Below are positions 28,886-37,105 of a DNA stretch of 64,000 bases, piece by piece. Location: the NCBI RefSeq assembly GCF_009299795.1, contig NZ_VIGP01000001.1, forward strand, positions 1 through 64,000, written 5' to 3'. This DNA is from Brachybacterium subflavum. GTDB taxonomy: Bacteria; Actinomycetota; Actinomycetes; Actinomycetales; Dermabacteraceae. Each line of letters begins with the position of its first letter. Position 1 is the first letter of the stretch. The translations under genes were made by a program, and so were the position numbers. The notes beneath the pieces were generated by a model that was not told the DNA's origin, ran no database searches, and saw only the letters and a list, made by a program, of their open reading frames with translations.

Positions 28886-29332
28886 ATGGGCGAGGACAAG
28901 GACAGCACGGCGGAGCCTGAGCGCGAGGGCGCCCACGAGCCTTCACACACCCACGGCCACGACCACGCCCCCGTCGGCCCCGCGGCCCTCGAGGGCGAGC
29001 ACGCCGTGCGCGCCACGGCCGAGCTGCTCGAGAGCGCGCAGGACCTCGATGACCTCGCGCGACGGCTCTCGGTGCTGGCCGACGCCCGCCGTCTGCGGAT
29101 CCTCTTCGCCGTCCACGCGCATCCCGGCATCCGCAGCTCGGACCTCGCCCGGGTGACCGGCGCCCTGGAGTCCACGACCTCCCACGCCCTCTCCCTGCTG
29201 CGCGCGAACGGCTGGCTGCGCACCGAGCAGCACGGCCGCGAGGTGCGCTACCACCTCGCCGACCCCCTGGGTCATCGCATCCTCCACGAGATCGGCTCCA
29301 CCCACCTGCCCGGGGTCGAGCACAGCTCCTGA
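28886..29332 (+). CDS. ArsR/SmtB-family metal-responsive repressor
   Basis: A 148-residue winged-helix repressor. The N-terminus is His-rich (HEPSHTHGHDHAP, about 17-29), suggesting transition-metal binding. The HTH reads SSDLARVTGALESTTSHALS and the wing GWLRTEQHGREVRYHLAD. Helix alpha5 residues DPLGHRILHEIGSTH retain His/Asp spacing used for Zn/Co/Ni in SmtB-type sensors. It is the first gene before a FecCD-type importer operon, about 100 bases upstream, and probably represses it when metal-loaded or metal-free; which of these cannot be said. Confidence 0.88.
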   Translation: MGEDKDSTAEPEREGAHEPSHTHGHDHAPVGPAALEGEHAVRATAELLESAQDLDDLARRLSVLADARRLRILFAVHAHPGIRSSDLARVTGALESTTSHALSLLRANGWLRTEQHGREVRYHLADPLGHRILHEIGSTHLPGVEHSS

Positions 29333-29412
29333 CCGCCTCCGCGCCCACCGGGGCGCGGGCCGCGCGCGGGCCGTGCCATCCGACGGCAACTCCTCGACCC
29401 CTCTCCCGATAC

Positions 29413-29428
29413 TTGCAAGGATCTGCAA
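29413..29428. promoter_or_regulatory. Inverted repeat TTGCA-N6-TGCAA, candidate ArsR operator
   Basis: TTGCA (29413-29417) and TGCAA (29424-29428) are separated by AGGATC and end 2 bases before the permease ATG, overlapping its AAGGA ribosome site. Binding there would block both transcription and access to the start of the metal importer operon. Confidence 0.45.
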
Positions 29429-29430
29429 CC

Positions 29431-30663
29431 ATGACGCGACTCGAGGCACCGGGAACCACCGCGCAGCATCCCGGCGCGCAGCGCCCCGGGGCGTCCGGTC
29501 CGGCCGCCGCGCCTGACCCGCCCGCGACCGCCGGCCCGACCACGGCACCGGGACGGGCTGCGCCATCCGACCCGCTCGCGACCCCCGATCCGCCCGCGAC
29601 CCGCGACGCGGACCCGCTCGGTGCCGCCCGACGCGCGCGTCGGGCCCGCCTCTGGACCCTCGCGCTCGCCGCGGCCACGCTGGTGAGCATCGTCGTGTGC
29701 CTCGGCATCGGCCCGGTCGCGATCCCGCCCCTGCGGGCCGCGGAGATCGTCCTCGCCCACCTCGGCCTGCCCGTCGACCCCCACGCCACCCCCGCGCAGG
29801 ACTCGATCATCTGGGCGGTGCGCACCCCGCGGGTCGTGCTCGGGGCGGGCGTCGGCGCCTGCCTTGCCGTGTGCGGGGCGGCGCTGCAGGCCATGGTGCG
29901 CAACCTCCTCGCCGACCCCTACGTGCTGGGAATCTCCGGCGGCGCCTCGGCGGGCGCGGCCGCCGCGATCCTGTTCGGCGCGGGCGGCATGCTCGGGGCG
30001 GCGGCCCAGCCCGTGCTCGCCTTCGCCGGCGCGATGATCGCCGCGCTCGCCGTCCTCGTCCTCGCGCGCGCCCACGGCGCGGTGACCTCGCTGCGGATGC
30101 TGCTGGCCGGCATCGCCGTCGGCTACGTGCTCTCAGCGGTGACGAACCTGCTGATCTTCACCTCGGACTCCGCGGAGGGATCCAGGTCGGTGATGTTCTG
30201 GATGCTCGGCTCGCTCGCCCTGGGGCACTGGGACGCCTTCCTGGCGCTGGTCCTCCTCGCCGGGGTGCTGGGCACGCTCCTGCTCACCGTGCTCGGCCCG
30301 GTCCTCGACGCGCTCGCCGCGGGCGACGAGACCGCCTGGTCCCTGGGCATCCACCCCGATCGGGCCCGGGTGGGGCTGCTCGCCGTGGTCTCTCTGTGCA
30401 CCGGGGCGGCCGTGAGTGCCGCAGGGGCCATCGGCTTCGTGGGCCTGGTGATCCCGCATCTGGCACGGCGGCTGGTGGGCGGCGTGCACCGCCGGATGCT
30501 GCCCGTGACCGCCCTGCTCGGGGCCCTCTTCCTGATCTGGGCCGACGCGATCGCCCGCATCGCGCTCGCCCCGCGCGAACTGCCCATCGGCGTCCTCACC
30601 GCCCTGGTGGGCGCCCCCTTCCTGGTGGTGCTCGTGCGCCGCCTGCACACGAGAGGCCTGTGA
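29431..30663 (+). CDS. FecCD-family ABC permease (iron-siderophore/metal importer)
   Basis: A 410-residue permease of the BtuC/FecCD type. After a Pro/Ala-rich, probably cytoplasmic, extension of about 65 residues come the family's membrane segments. Signatures include RTPRVVLGAGVGACLAVCGAALQ, LADPYVLGISGGASAGA, and the ATPase-contact region ending IGFVGLVIPHLARRL. ATG 29431 has AAGGA upstream; a TTG at 29413 is in frame but would place the operator inside the gene. The binding-protein start overlaps its stop. Confidence 0.92.
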   Translation: MTRLEAPGTTAQHPGAQRPGASGPAAAPDPPATAGPTTAPGRAAPSDPLATPDPPATRDADPLGAARRARRARLWTLALAAATLVSIVVCLGIGPVAIPPLRAAEIVLAHLGLPVDPHATPAQDSIIWAVRTPRVVLGAGVGACLAVCGAALQAMVRNLLADPYVLGISGGASAGAAAAILFGAGGMLGAAAQPVLAFAGAMIAALAVLVLARAHGAVTSLRMLLAGIAVGYVLSAVTNLLIFTSDSAEGSRSVMFWMLGSLALGHWDAFLALVLLAGVLGTLLLTVLGPVLDALAAGDETAWSLGIHPDRARVGLLAVVSLCTGAAVSAAGAIGFVGLVIPHLARRLVGGVHRRMLPVTALLGALFLIWADAIARIALAPRELPIGVLTALVGAPFLVVLVRRLHTRGL

Positions 30664-31754
30664 TGCGCCGACGGACGACGCCCCGCCGAACGATGCCCCA
30701 ACGGACGACGCCCGGGCGATCCCTGCCCCGCCGCACCGCGCTGCTCGCCCCGCTCGTGCTGGGCGCGCTCGGCGCCGGCGCGCTCACGGGATGCGACGAC
30801 GGCGCGGCCTCCTCCGCGGCGGCCGACGGCTCCTCCGACGGCCAGGGCAGAACGCGCTTCCCCCTCGAGATCACCAACTGCGAGGCGCAGCTGCGATTCG
30901 ACTCCGCCCCCGAACGCCTGGTCCTGCTCGAGACCGCTCCGGTCACGCTGCTCGACGGCCTGGGCGCGCTGGACCGGGTCGTCGCCAAGGCCGGCGTGTT
31001 CCCGGCCGCCTACTACCAGGCGGATCACTACGGGGACCTCGCCGAGCGGGTCGCGGCCATCGACGTCCTCTCCGACGACATCAACGGCGCCGGCCACCTG
31101 CAGATCAACCAGGAGGTCGTGATCGCCCAGTCCCCGGACCTCGTGCTGGGCCTGCCCGACGGCGTGACCCGCGAGGGCCTGGCCGCTGCCGGTGCACAGG
31201 TGCTCGTCCAGAACGTCTACTGCGGCGGTGCCGGCGCCGCCACCTGGGACGACCTCTACGACGAGGTGCGGCTGTACGGGAGGATCCTCGACCGCCAGGA
31301 CGCCGCGGAGCAGTTCGTCGCGGCGCTCACCAAGCGCCTGGACGCCGCGCGCGAGGGCGCCTCCTCGCGGAAGCGGATGAGCGCCGCGGTCCTGTATCCG
31401 ACGGTGGGCGGCGGACCCCTGTACACCTACGGGGCCGCCTCCATGGCCACGCCGCAGCTGGACGCCGTGGGCCTGGACAACGCCTTCGCGTCCTCGAGCG
31501 AGCGCGTGTTCGAGGTCAGCAGCGAGGCGCTGATCGACGCCGATCCCGAGCACCTCATCGTGCTCTACCAGGGAGAGGGCGACGGCTCCGACGTGCTCGC
31601 GGAGCTCGAGCGCAGCGCGGGCATCGGCGACCTCGGCGCGGTGCGCGAGGGACGCGTGCGCGCCCAGCTGTTCAACGTCACCGAGCCCGCGTCGGCCCTC
31701 GTCGTCGACGGCGCCGAGCAGCTCTCGCGCTGGCTCTCGGAGATCCACGCATGA
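30663..31754 (+). CDS. FecB/BtuF-type binding lipoprotein
   Basis: A 363-residue substrate-binding protein. A strongly basic N-region (MRRRTTPRRTM), a hydrophobic stretch and lipobox LTGC give a lipoprotein. The mature domain begins with FPLEITNCEAQLRFDSAPERLV, typical for cluster A-II binding proteins of siderophores, cobalamin or related chelates. VYCGGAGAATWDDLYDEVRL is the linker helix region. The ATG shares one base with the permease stop. Ligand not determined; F420-precursor transporters also have this look. Confidence 0.9.
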   Translation: MRRRTTPRRTMPQRTTPGRSLPRRTALLAPLVLGALGAGALTGCDDGAASSAAADGSSDGQGRTRFPLEITNCEAQLRFDSAPERLVLLETAPVTLLDGLGALDRVVAKAGVFPAAYYQADHYGDLAERVAAIDVLSDDINGAGHLQINQEVVIAQSPDLVLGLPDGVTREGLAAAGAQVLVQNVYCGGAGAATWDDLYDEVRLYGRILDRQDAAEQFVAALTKRLDAAREGASSRKRMSAAVLYPTVGGGPLYTYGAASMATPQLDAVGLDNAFASSSERVFEVSSEALIDADPEHLIVLYQGEGDGSDVLAELERSAGIGDLGAVREGRVRAQLFNVTEPASALVVDGAEQLSRWLSEIHA

Positions 31755-32620
31755 GCACACGCAGGCGTACGGACACGGGCACGCGCAGGTACACGGGCAC
31801 CGGCACGGGCACGAGCAGGGACACCGGCACGGGCACGAGCACGAAGCCCTCTGCCGTGCTCAGCGCCCACGGCATCCACCACGCCTTCGGGACCGCGGCG
31901 GTGCTGGACGGCGTGGACCTGTCCGTCGGCCCCGGCGAGGTCCTCGGCCTCGTCGGGCCCAACGGCAGCGGCAAGACGACGCTGCTGCGCGTGCTCACCG
32001 CCGCCCTGCGCCCGGACCGCGGCGAGGTGCTGCTGCACGGGACGCCGGTGCGCTCCCTCGGCGGGAGGGAGCGGGCGCGACGGCTCGCGGTCGTCGTGCA
32101 GGAGAGCGGCGGCGAGCTGCCGATGACCGTCGCCGACACGGTGCTGCTGGGGCGCGCGCCCCACCGCGGCCTGCGATCGCGTCCCGGCGAGGACCGCGAG
32201 ATCGCCCGCGCGGCCCTCGAGCAGGTGGGCGCGCTCGCGCTCGCGAGCCGGGACCTGGCGACCCTCTCGGGCGGGGAGCGCCAGCGCGTGCTCATCGCCC
32301 GCGCGCTCGTCCAGCAGCCCGAGGTGCTGCTGCTCGACGAGCCGACGAACCACCTGGACGTCGGCTACCAGCACGAGGTGCTGCACATCGTGCGGGAGCT
32401 GGGGCTCTCGACCATCGTCGTCCTGCACGACCTCAACCTCGCCGCCCGGTACTGCGACCGGATCGCGGTGCTGCACGAGGGCCGGCTCCTGGCCGAGGGG
32501 ACACCGGCCGAGGCGCTGCACGCCGCGTCGCTCGAGGAGGTCTACAGCGTCGGCGCCCAGGAGCTGCAGGCGCCCGACGGCACCGTACAGTTCCTCTTCC
32601 ACCATCGGAGCAGCGCATGA
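31751..32620 (+). CDS. FecE/BtuD-type ABC ATPase
   Basis: A 289-residue ATPase energising the FecCD-type importer. Walker A GPNGSGKTT is at about residues 73-81, the signature LSGGERQRV, Walker B VLLLDEPTNHLD and the H-loop VVLHDLN follow in order. The first ~35 residues are an odd Arg/Thr/Gly-rich tail built from a hexanucleotide-like repeat, absent from typical members; a GTG/ATG further in could be the true start, but none has a better ribosome site. ATGA overlaps link it to the binding protein upstream and the methyltransferase downstream. Confidence 0.92.
   Translation: MSTRRRTDTGTRRYTGTGTGTSRDTGTGTSTKPSAVLSAHGIHHAFGTAAVLDGVDLSVGPGEVLGLVGPNGSGKTTLLRVLTAALRPDRGEVLLHGTPVRSLGGRERARRLAVVVQESGGELPMTVADTVLLGRAPHRGLRSRPGEDREIARAALEQVGALALASRDLATLSGGERQRVLIARALVQQPEVLLLDEPTNHLDVGYQHEVLHIVRELGLSTIVVLHDLNLAARYCDRIAVLHEGRLLAEGTPAEALHAASLEEVYSVGAQELQAPDGTVQFLFHHRSSA
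31771..31844 (+). repeat. Imperfect GGCACG-type hexanucleotide repeat at the ATPase N-terminus
   Basis: Units of ACGGGC/ACCGGC/ACGAGC recur through about 31771-31844 and encode T-G-T-G/T-S-T tracts. The period of six keeps the frame. It explains the non-family N-terminal tail of the ATPase. Confidence 0.6.
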
Positions 32621-33489
32621 GCGTGCAGGAGCGGATGAACGCGTACTGGTCCCGATGGGCCGACGAGTACGACGCCCAGCAGACCGCGCGCCTGCGCTCC
32701 GAGGACGCCCGACGGACCTGGCGGGACGTGTGGGAGCGAGCCCTCGCGCCCGCGGCGACACGCCCGGAGGTGCCCCGGGAGGCGCCCGCGCCTGCGGCAG
32801 CGCCCCGGAAGGCGGCCGCGGAAGTGGCCGTACCGGTGGCGCGCACCGGACCACCCCGCGTGCTCGACGTGCTCGATGTCGGCACGGGCAGCGGGAACGT
32901 CGCCCTCCAGGTGGCCGAGCTCGGCCACCGCGTGACGGGCATCGACCTCGCCCCGGGGATGCTCGAGCGGGCGCGCGCCAAGGCGACCGGCGGGCGGGTC
33001 CCGATCGCCGACGAGCGCGCCGCGACGTCGGTTTCACACTTCGCGACCGCTGACCTGCGCTTCCTGCCCGGTGACGCCGTCGCCCCGCCCTTCGCCACCG
33101 GCAGCTTCGATGCGATCGTCAGCCGCTACGTGCTGTGGACGCTCCGGGACGCGGGTGCGGCCCTCGCGGCCTGGCGCGATCTGCTGCGGCCCGGCGGGAT
33201 CATCGCGGCCGTCGACTCCGCCTGGTTCCCCGCAGGCCAGGACCTCGGGGAGGGACTGGCGGGGGAGCGACAGGCGGACTTCCGGCACGCCTACGGCGAT
33301 GGGACGCTCGAGGATCTGCCACTGGCCGCCGGACGCGAGGACCAGGTGCTCTCGGCCCTCGAGTCCAGCGGATTCACGCAGGTGACGGTGACCCCGCTGC
33401 AGGAGGTGCTGGACCTGGACCGCCGCCAAGGAGTCGCGCCCGGGCACCACCCCCAGCTGCAGATGCTGTATCGGGCGATGCGCACGTAG
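32617..33489 (+). CDS. Class I SAM-dependent methyltransferase in metal-importer operon
   Basis: A 290-residue methyltransferase. Motif I is VLDVLDVGTGSGNVALQVAE, motif II follows as VTGIDLAPGMLERARAK, and the motif IV/post region reads FDAIVSRYVLWTLRDAGAAL. An Ala/Pro-rich insertion (about 47-78) precedes motif I. It overlaps the ATPase gene by 4 bases, so it is part of the importer operon. Methylation of an imported chelate, or of a metalloid, is an inference from position; the acceptor is not evident. Confidence 0.88.
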   Translation: MSVQERMNAYWSRWADEYDAQQTARLRSEDARRTWRDVWERALAPAATRPEVPREAPAPAAAPRKAAAEVAVPVARTGPPRVLDVLDVGTGSGNVALQVAELGHRVTGIDLAPGMLERARAKATGGRVPIADERAATSVSHFATADLRFLPGDAVAPPFATGSFDAIVSRYVLWTLRDAGAALAAWRDLLRPGGIIAAVDSAWFPAGQDLGEGLAGERQADFRHAYGDGTLEDLPLAAGREDQVLSALESSGFTQVTVTPLQEVLDLDRRQGVAPGHHPQLQMLYRAMRT

Positions 33490-33568
33490 CGGGGGCGGCG
33501 GCAGTCGTCAGTGCAGGCGGCCGGGGCCGACGCCGACGGTCGGGACGCACGGCCGTCGGCTCACGCGG

Positions 33569-34867
33569 TCAGAACACCGTCTCGACGGCCTCCCGCACGA
33601 TCCCGTCCGCATCGACCACCGGCACCAGGCGCCACTTGTCGAAGGCCGTGCACGGGTGGGAGAGACCCAGCTTCACCACGTCCCCGATCCGCACCGGCGC
33701 GTCGTCCGCCGCGCCGGACGCGTCGTCCGCACCCGAGGTCGCCTCCCACCGCACGAAGGTGTGCTGGTCGTTCAGCGCCGTGACCTCGAAAGTCCCCGCC
33801 TTCACGGAGCGCTCCTCGCCGCCGAGTCCGTCCGCCACGGCGATCACCGTGGGCAGGCCCTCGTCGAAGGGCACGTCGCGCTTGCCGGCATCGAGCAGGG
33901 CGAGCCCCGGCTCGGGCCGGGAGACCACGCGCGCATAGGCGAACATCGCCGGGCGCAGGGCCTCGTCGTCCGTGACGCCGCGGGTCGCATCCAGGGGCGA
34001 GATGCCCCGGTAGAAGCCGCTGTCGTGCACGATGTACGCGCCCGAGCGCAGGATCGCGCGGGTGTCCGCGATGCCCGCGATCGCCTCGGCCACGAGGTCG
34101 AAGTAGGCGCTGCCGCCCGCGGTGACCCACGGGGTGCCCTCGACGAGCGGCCGCACCTGCTCCACGAGCGCGGCAAGGCGCCGGCAGTAGGTGCCGACGG
34201 CGTCGAGCGCGGCGGGGGAGCGGTCGTGTGCGAGGGCCCCCTCGTAGCCGGCGACGCCGCGCAGGGCGAGCACGGGGGAGGCGGCGATGCGCTCGGCGAT
34301 CGCGAGGGCCTCGTCCTCGGTGCGTGCGCCCGTGCGGCCCCCGTCGGCCCCGAGCTCCACGAGCACGCCGAGACGCGCGCCGGAGGGGAGCGCCCGCTCC
34401 ATGAGTTCGACCGCGGCGAGCGAGTCCGCCCAGCACACGACCCCCTGCTCCGGGTGCTCGGCCAGGTGCGCGGCGAGCTGCCCCAGCAGCCCCGGATCCA
34501 GGCACATGTTCGCGATCTGCACGGTGGGGATGCCCGCGCGCAGGGCCACACCGGCCTGCCAGCCCGTCGCGACGGTGATCCCGGTGGCGCCCGCGGCGAG
34601 CTGACGGTGCCACAGCGCGGGCGCCATCGTCGTCTTGCCGTGCGGCATCAGCTCGAGCCCGCGCGCGCTCGTCCACGCGGCCATCGTGGCGAGGTTGTGG
34701 TCCACCGCCGCGCCGTCCAGCACGAACAGAGTGGTCGAGAAGGCGGAGAGCGGCGCGTCGAGAGCGGCGACGTCGCGGCCGACGAGCGCGGCCGGGAAGG
34801 ACTTGTCCTCCGCGGTGACGGTGCGGGGGGTCGGGGGAGTGGTCTGCGTCGTCGTCATGGTCTCCAT
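33569..34867 (-). CDS. Fold-III PLP deaminase/dehydratase (D-serine-dehydratase/glucosaminate-dehydratase-like)
   Basis: A 432-residue alanine-racemase-fold enzyme. PLP is held by Lys78 in LMPHGKTTMAP. The C-terminal HPC (His404-x-Cys406) in GLSHPCTAFDKWRLVPV matches the zinc-binding HxC of D-serine dehydratase. The family includes D-threonine aldolase, D-serine dehydratase and bacterial D-glucosaminate dehydratase. With KDG kinase and KDPG-type aldolase in the same operon, eliminating ammonia from a 2-amino-2-deoxy sugar acid to give 2-keto-3-deoxygluconate is the attractive reading; simple D-amino-acid deamination is the alternative. Starts at 34867 and 34858 are both possible. Confidence 0.85.
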   Translation of the reverse strand: METMTTTQTTPPTPRTVTAEDKSFPAALVGRDVAALDAPLSAFSTTLFVLDGAAVDHNLATMAAWTSARGLELMPHGKTTMAPALWHRQLAAGATGITVATGWQAGVALRAGIPTVQIANMCLDPGLLGQLAAHLAEHPEQGVVCWADSLAAVELMERALPSGARLGVLVELGADGGRTGARTEDEALAIAERIAASPVLALRGVAGYEGALAHDRSPAALDAVGTYCRRLAALVEQVRPLVEGTPWVTAGGSAYFDLVAEAIAGIADTRAILRSGAYIVHDSGFYRGISPLDATRGVTDDEALRPAMFAYARVVSRPEPGLALLDAGKRDVPFDEGLPTVIAVADGLGGEERSVKAGTFEVTALNDQHTFVRWEATSGADDASGAADDAPVRIGDVVKLGLSHPCTAFDKWRLVPVVDADGIVREAVETVF

Positions 34868-34915
34868 CGTCCTCGGTCGGGGGTCGTGCGGTGCGGGGAG
34901 CGTCGTTCCGGGCGG

Positions 34916-35533
34916 TCAGCGCCCGATGATCTGTGCGAGCCGTGGCAGCTCGGCCTCGTCGGCCAGGGCGCTTCCGACAGCCACCACCTGCGCCCCCGCG
35001 GCGAGGAAATCCGGTGCGTTGCGCGCGTGCATGCCGCCGGTCGCGACGAAGCGCATGCCCGGGAACGGGCCGCGCATGGCCGCGAACCAGTCGGTGCCCA
35101 GCACCGAAGCGGGGAACGCCTTCAGCCAGGTCAGCCCGGCCTTCTGCGCGAGCTGCACCTCGGAGGCGGTGGCGACGCCGGGCAGCGACGGCATCCCGGC
35201 CGCCTCGCTCGCGCGCACCACGTCGAGGTCGAAACCGGGGCTCACCGTGAACGCCGCCCCCGCCCGCGCCGCGGAGCGGACCGTCGCCTCGTCGACGACG
35301 GTGCCGGCGCCCACGGACCTGCCGCGCTCGCGTCCGGCCGCGACCACGGCGGCCAGGGCCTCCTCGTCGGCCGGGCTCTGGATCGGGATCTCGACCGCGT
35401 CGATGCCCAGGTCCCACGCGGTGCGGGCCAGCTCGAGGCTGCGCGCGGTGCCCATGCCGCGCAGGATCGCCATCAGGGGCGCGGCGCGGAACGCCTCGTC
35501 GAACCATGCACCGGCGTCGCTCGACGTGCTCAA
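34916..35533 (-). CDS. KDPG/KDPGal aldolase
   Basis: A 205-residue class I aldolase of the Eda/DgoA family, cleaving 2-keto-3-deoxy-6-phospho-hexonate to pyruvate and glyceraldehyde-3-phosphate. The Schiff-base lysine is Lys138 in WLKAFPAS; the catalytic Glu lies in VEIPIQSPADEE, which is closer to DgoA (EIPLNSP) than to classical Eda. GAGTVVDEATV is conserved. Its ATG overlaps the sugar-kinase stop by 4 bases, coupling the last two steps. Confidence 0.92.
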   Translation of the reverse strand: MSTSSDAGAWFDEAFRAAPLMAILRGMGTARSLELARTAWDLGIDAVEIPIQSPADEEALAAVVAAGRERGRSVGAGTVVDEATVRSAARAGAAFTVSPGFDLDVVRASEAAGMPSLPGVATASEVQLAQKAGLTWLKAFPASVLGTDWFAAMRGPFPGMRFVATGGMHARNAPDFLAAGAQVVAVGSALADEAELPRLAQIIGR

Positions 35534-36633
35534 GCCGTCGCCTCCTGCGTCTCGTGCGCGGAGTCGATGCCCGAAAGGGCCGACCCGTCGCCCTCACGGC
35601 GCCCGCCGTGCTCCGGGATGTCCTGCGTGCTCGAGAGCGCGCGGGCCGCCCAGGCGTGGCCGCGCGCGAGCCGCTCGGCGGGCGGGGCCTGGTCGAGCAG
35701 GGCGTCGAGCCATCCGGCGGCGAAGGCGTCGCCCGCGCCGACGACCTCGACGACCTCCACGCGGGGCGTCGCCACCGCGGTGCGGCCCGCGCCGGAGCCG
35801 GAGCCGGAGCCGCCGGAGCGGTCGGAGCCGTCGGGGGCGCTCGACCCGTCGGAGACCTCGGAGGCGAACTCGACCGCCTCCACGTCCGCATCCTTGATCA
35901 CCAGGTGCGGCACCTGCGGGAAGAGCGCGCGCACGTCGTCCGCGGTCCGGGCGGACCACAGCACCTCGGCCTCGTCCCGGCCGACGAGCACCACGTCGGC
36001 CCGCCGTGCCGCCTCCCCGATGGCCTCCGCGGCCTCGGCCGTCGTCGGCCAGAGGGACGGCCGATGGTTCACGTCGAAGCTCACCAGCGCGCCGGCGCTG
36101 TGCGCGAGGTCGATCGCGGCGCCCACGAGGTCCCGGCAGCTCGCGGACAGGGCGAGCGTGATGCCGCTGAGGTGCACGATCCGCACCTGGTTCGTGTCGA
36201 TCGCTGCCAGGTCGCCGGGGCCCAGGCGCGAGGCGGCCGAGCCCCTCCGGTAGTAGGAGACGCCACGGCCGGGGTCCTTCACGTACAGGCCCGTCGGCGC
36301 CTCCGGATCGAGGCGCACGCGGGCGATCGAGACGCCGCTGGCCTCGATGAACGCGCCCACGCGCCGGCCCAGCGGGTCATCGCCCAGGGCGCTGAACCAC
36401 TCGACCGCGCGCCCGGCGGACGCGAGGTGGCAGGCGACGTTGGACTCCGCGCCGCCGGTGCCCACGTGGAAGTCGCGGGCCGACTCCAGCGGCTCCGGCC
36501 GGGCGGGCGTCACCAGCGCCATCGTCTCGCCGATCGCGAGCACGTCGATGGGCCGGGGCCGCGTTCCCGGATCCGCCTGCGCGGCCCGGGCCGCCGCAGT
36601 CTCCTCGCTCGCCACCTCGTGTCCTCCCGTCAC
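35530..36633 (-). CDS. PfkB-family sugar kinase, probable 2-keto-3-deoxygluconate kinase
   Basis: A 367-residue ribokinase-fold kinase. Substrate-binding GTGGAESNVACHLASAG and the PfkB catalytic motif VVGAGDAFAAGWLDA (Asp as base) are clear. IDVLAIGETMALVTP near residue 30 is typical of KdgK. A Ser/Gly-rich insertion (about 256-272) precedes the last strands. Pairing with a KDPG-type aldolase supports phosphorylation of 2-keto-3-deoxygluconate or its galacto isomer. Confidence 0.88.
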   Translation of the reverse strand: MTGGHEVASEETAAARAAQADPGTRPRPIDVLAIGETMALVTPARPEPLESARDFHVGTGGAESNVACHLASAGRAVEWFSALGDDPLGRRVGAFIEASGVSIARVRLDPEAPTGLYVKDPGRGVSYYRRGSAASRLGPGDLAAIDTNQVRIVHLSGITLALSASCRDLVGAAIDLAHSAGALVSFDVNHRPSLWPTTAEAAEAIGEAARRADVVLVGRDEAEVLWSARTADDVRALFPQVPHLVIKDADVEAVEFASEVSDGSSAPDGSDRSGGSGSGSGAGRTAVATPRVEVVEVVGAGDAFAAGWLDALLDQAPPAERLARGHAWAARALSSTQDIPEHGGRREGDGSALSGIDSAHETQEATA

Positions 36634-36652
36634 CAGCGTCCGCTCCTGGTCC

Positions 36653-37039
36653 TCAGGCCTTCACACGGGCGACGACGTCGATCTCGACGAGGATGTTCGC
36701 GAGCTGCGAGCCGACGGTGGTGCGCACCGGGTAGGGCTCGGTGAAGAACTCGGCGTAGGCCTCGTTGAACTCGGCGAAGTCGGCGAGATCGGCGAGGTGC
36801 ACGGTCGTCTTCAGCACGGCGTCCATGTCCACGCCGTGCTCGGCGAGCACGGAGCGCACGTTGCGCAGCACCTGGCGGGTCTGCTCGGCGACGGAGTCCG
36901 CGACGGCGTTGCCGTTCGCGCGGTCCTGCGGGCCGAAGCCGGCGGTGAACAGCAGGTCGCCGCTGACGATGCCCTGGCTGTAGGGGCCCGCTGGCTGGGG
37001 TGCGCTCTCGCTGACGATGGCGGTCTTCTCGATGCTCAT
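36653..37039 (-). CDS. RidA-family enamine/imine deaminase
   Basis: A 128-residue trimeric YjgF/YER057c/UK114 protein that hydrolyses reactive enamine/imine intermediates released by PLP dehydratases. APQPAGPYSQGIVSGDLLFTAG and the C-terminal PVRTTVGSQLANILVEIDVVA with the catalytic Arg are visible. Its position next to a fold-III PLP dehydratase operon gives it an obvious job. It lies 13 bases downstream-of-start spacing from the kinase gene and about 65 bases after the deacylase gene. Confidence 0.92.
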   Translation of the reverse strand: MSIEKTAIVSESAPQPAGPYSQGIVSGDLLFTAGFGPQDRANGNAVADSVAEQTRQVLRNVRSVLAEHGVDMDAVLKTTVHLADLADFAEFNEAYAEFFTEPYPVRTTVGSQLANILVEIDVVARVKA

Positions 37040-37105
37040 GGTGCTCCTTCGGTGGGTGAGCGGTGGTGCTCGGGTGAGCGGTCGTGCTCGGGGTGGACGG
37101 ATGGG

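Noticed and set aside
33561..35891. 776-codon minus-strand frame across the aldolase and PLP enzyme genes
   Set aside because: Out of frame with both recognised enzymes; Arg/Ala/Gly-rich shadow.
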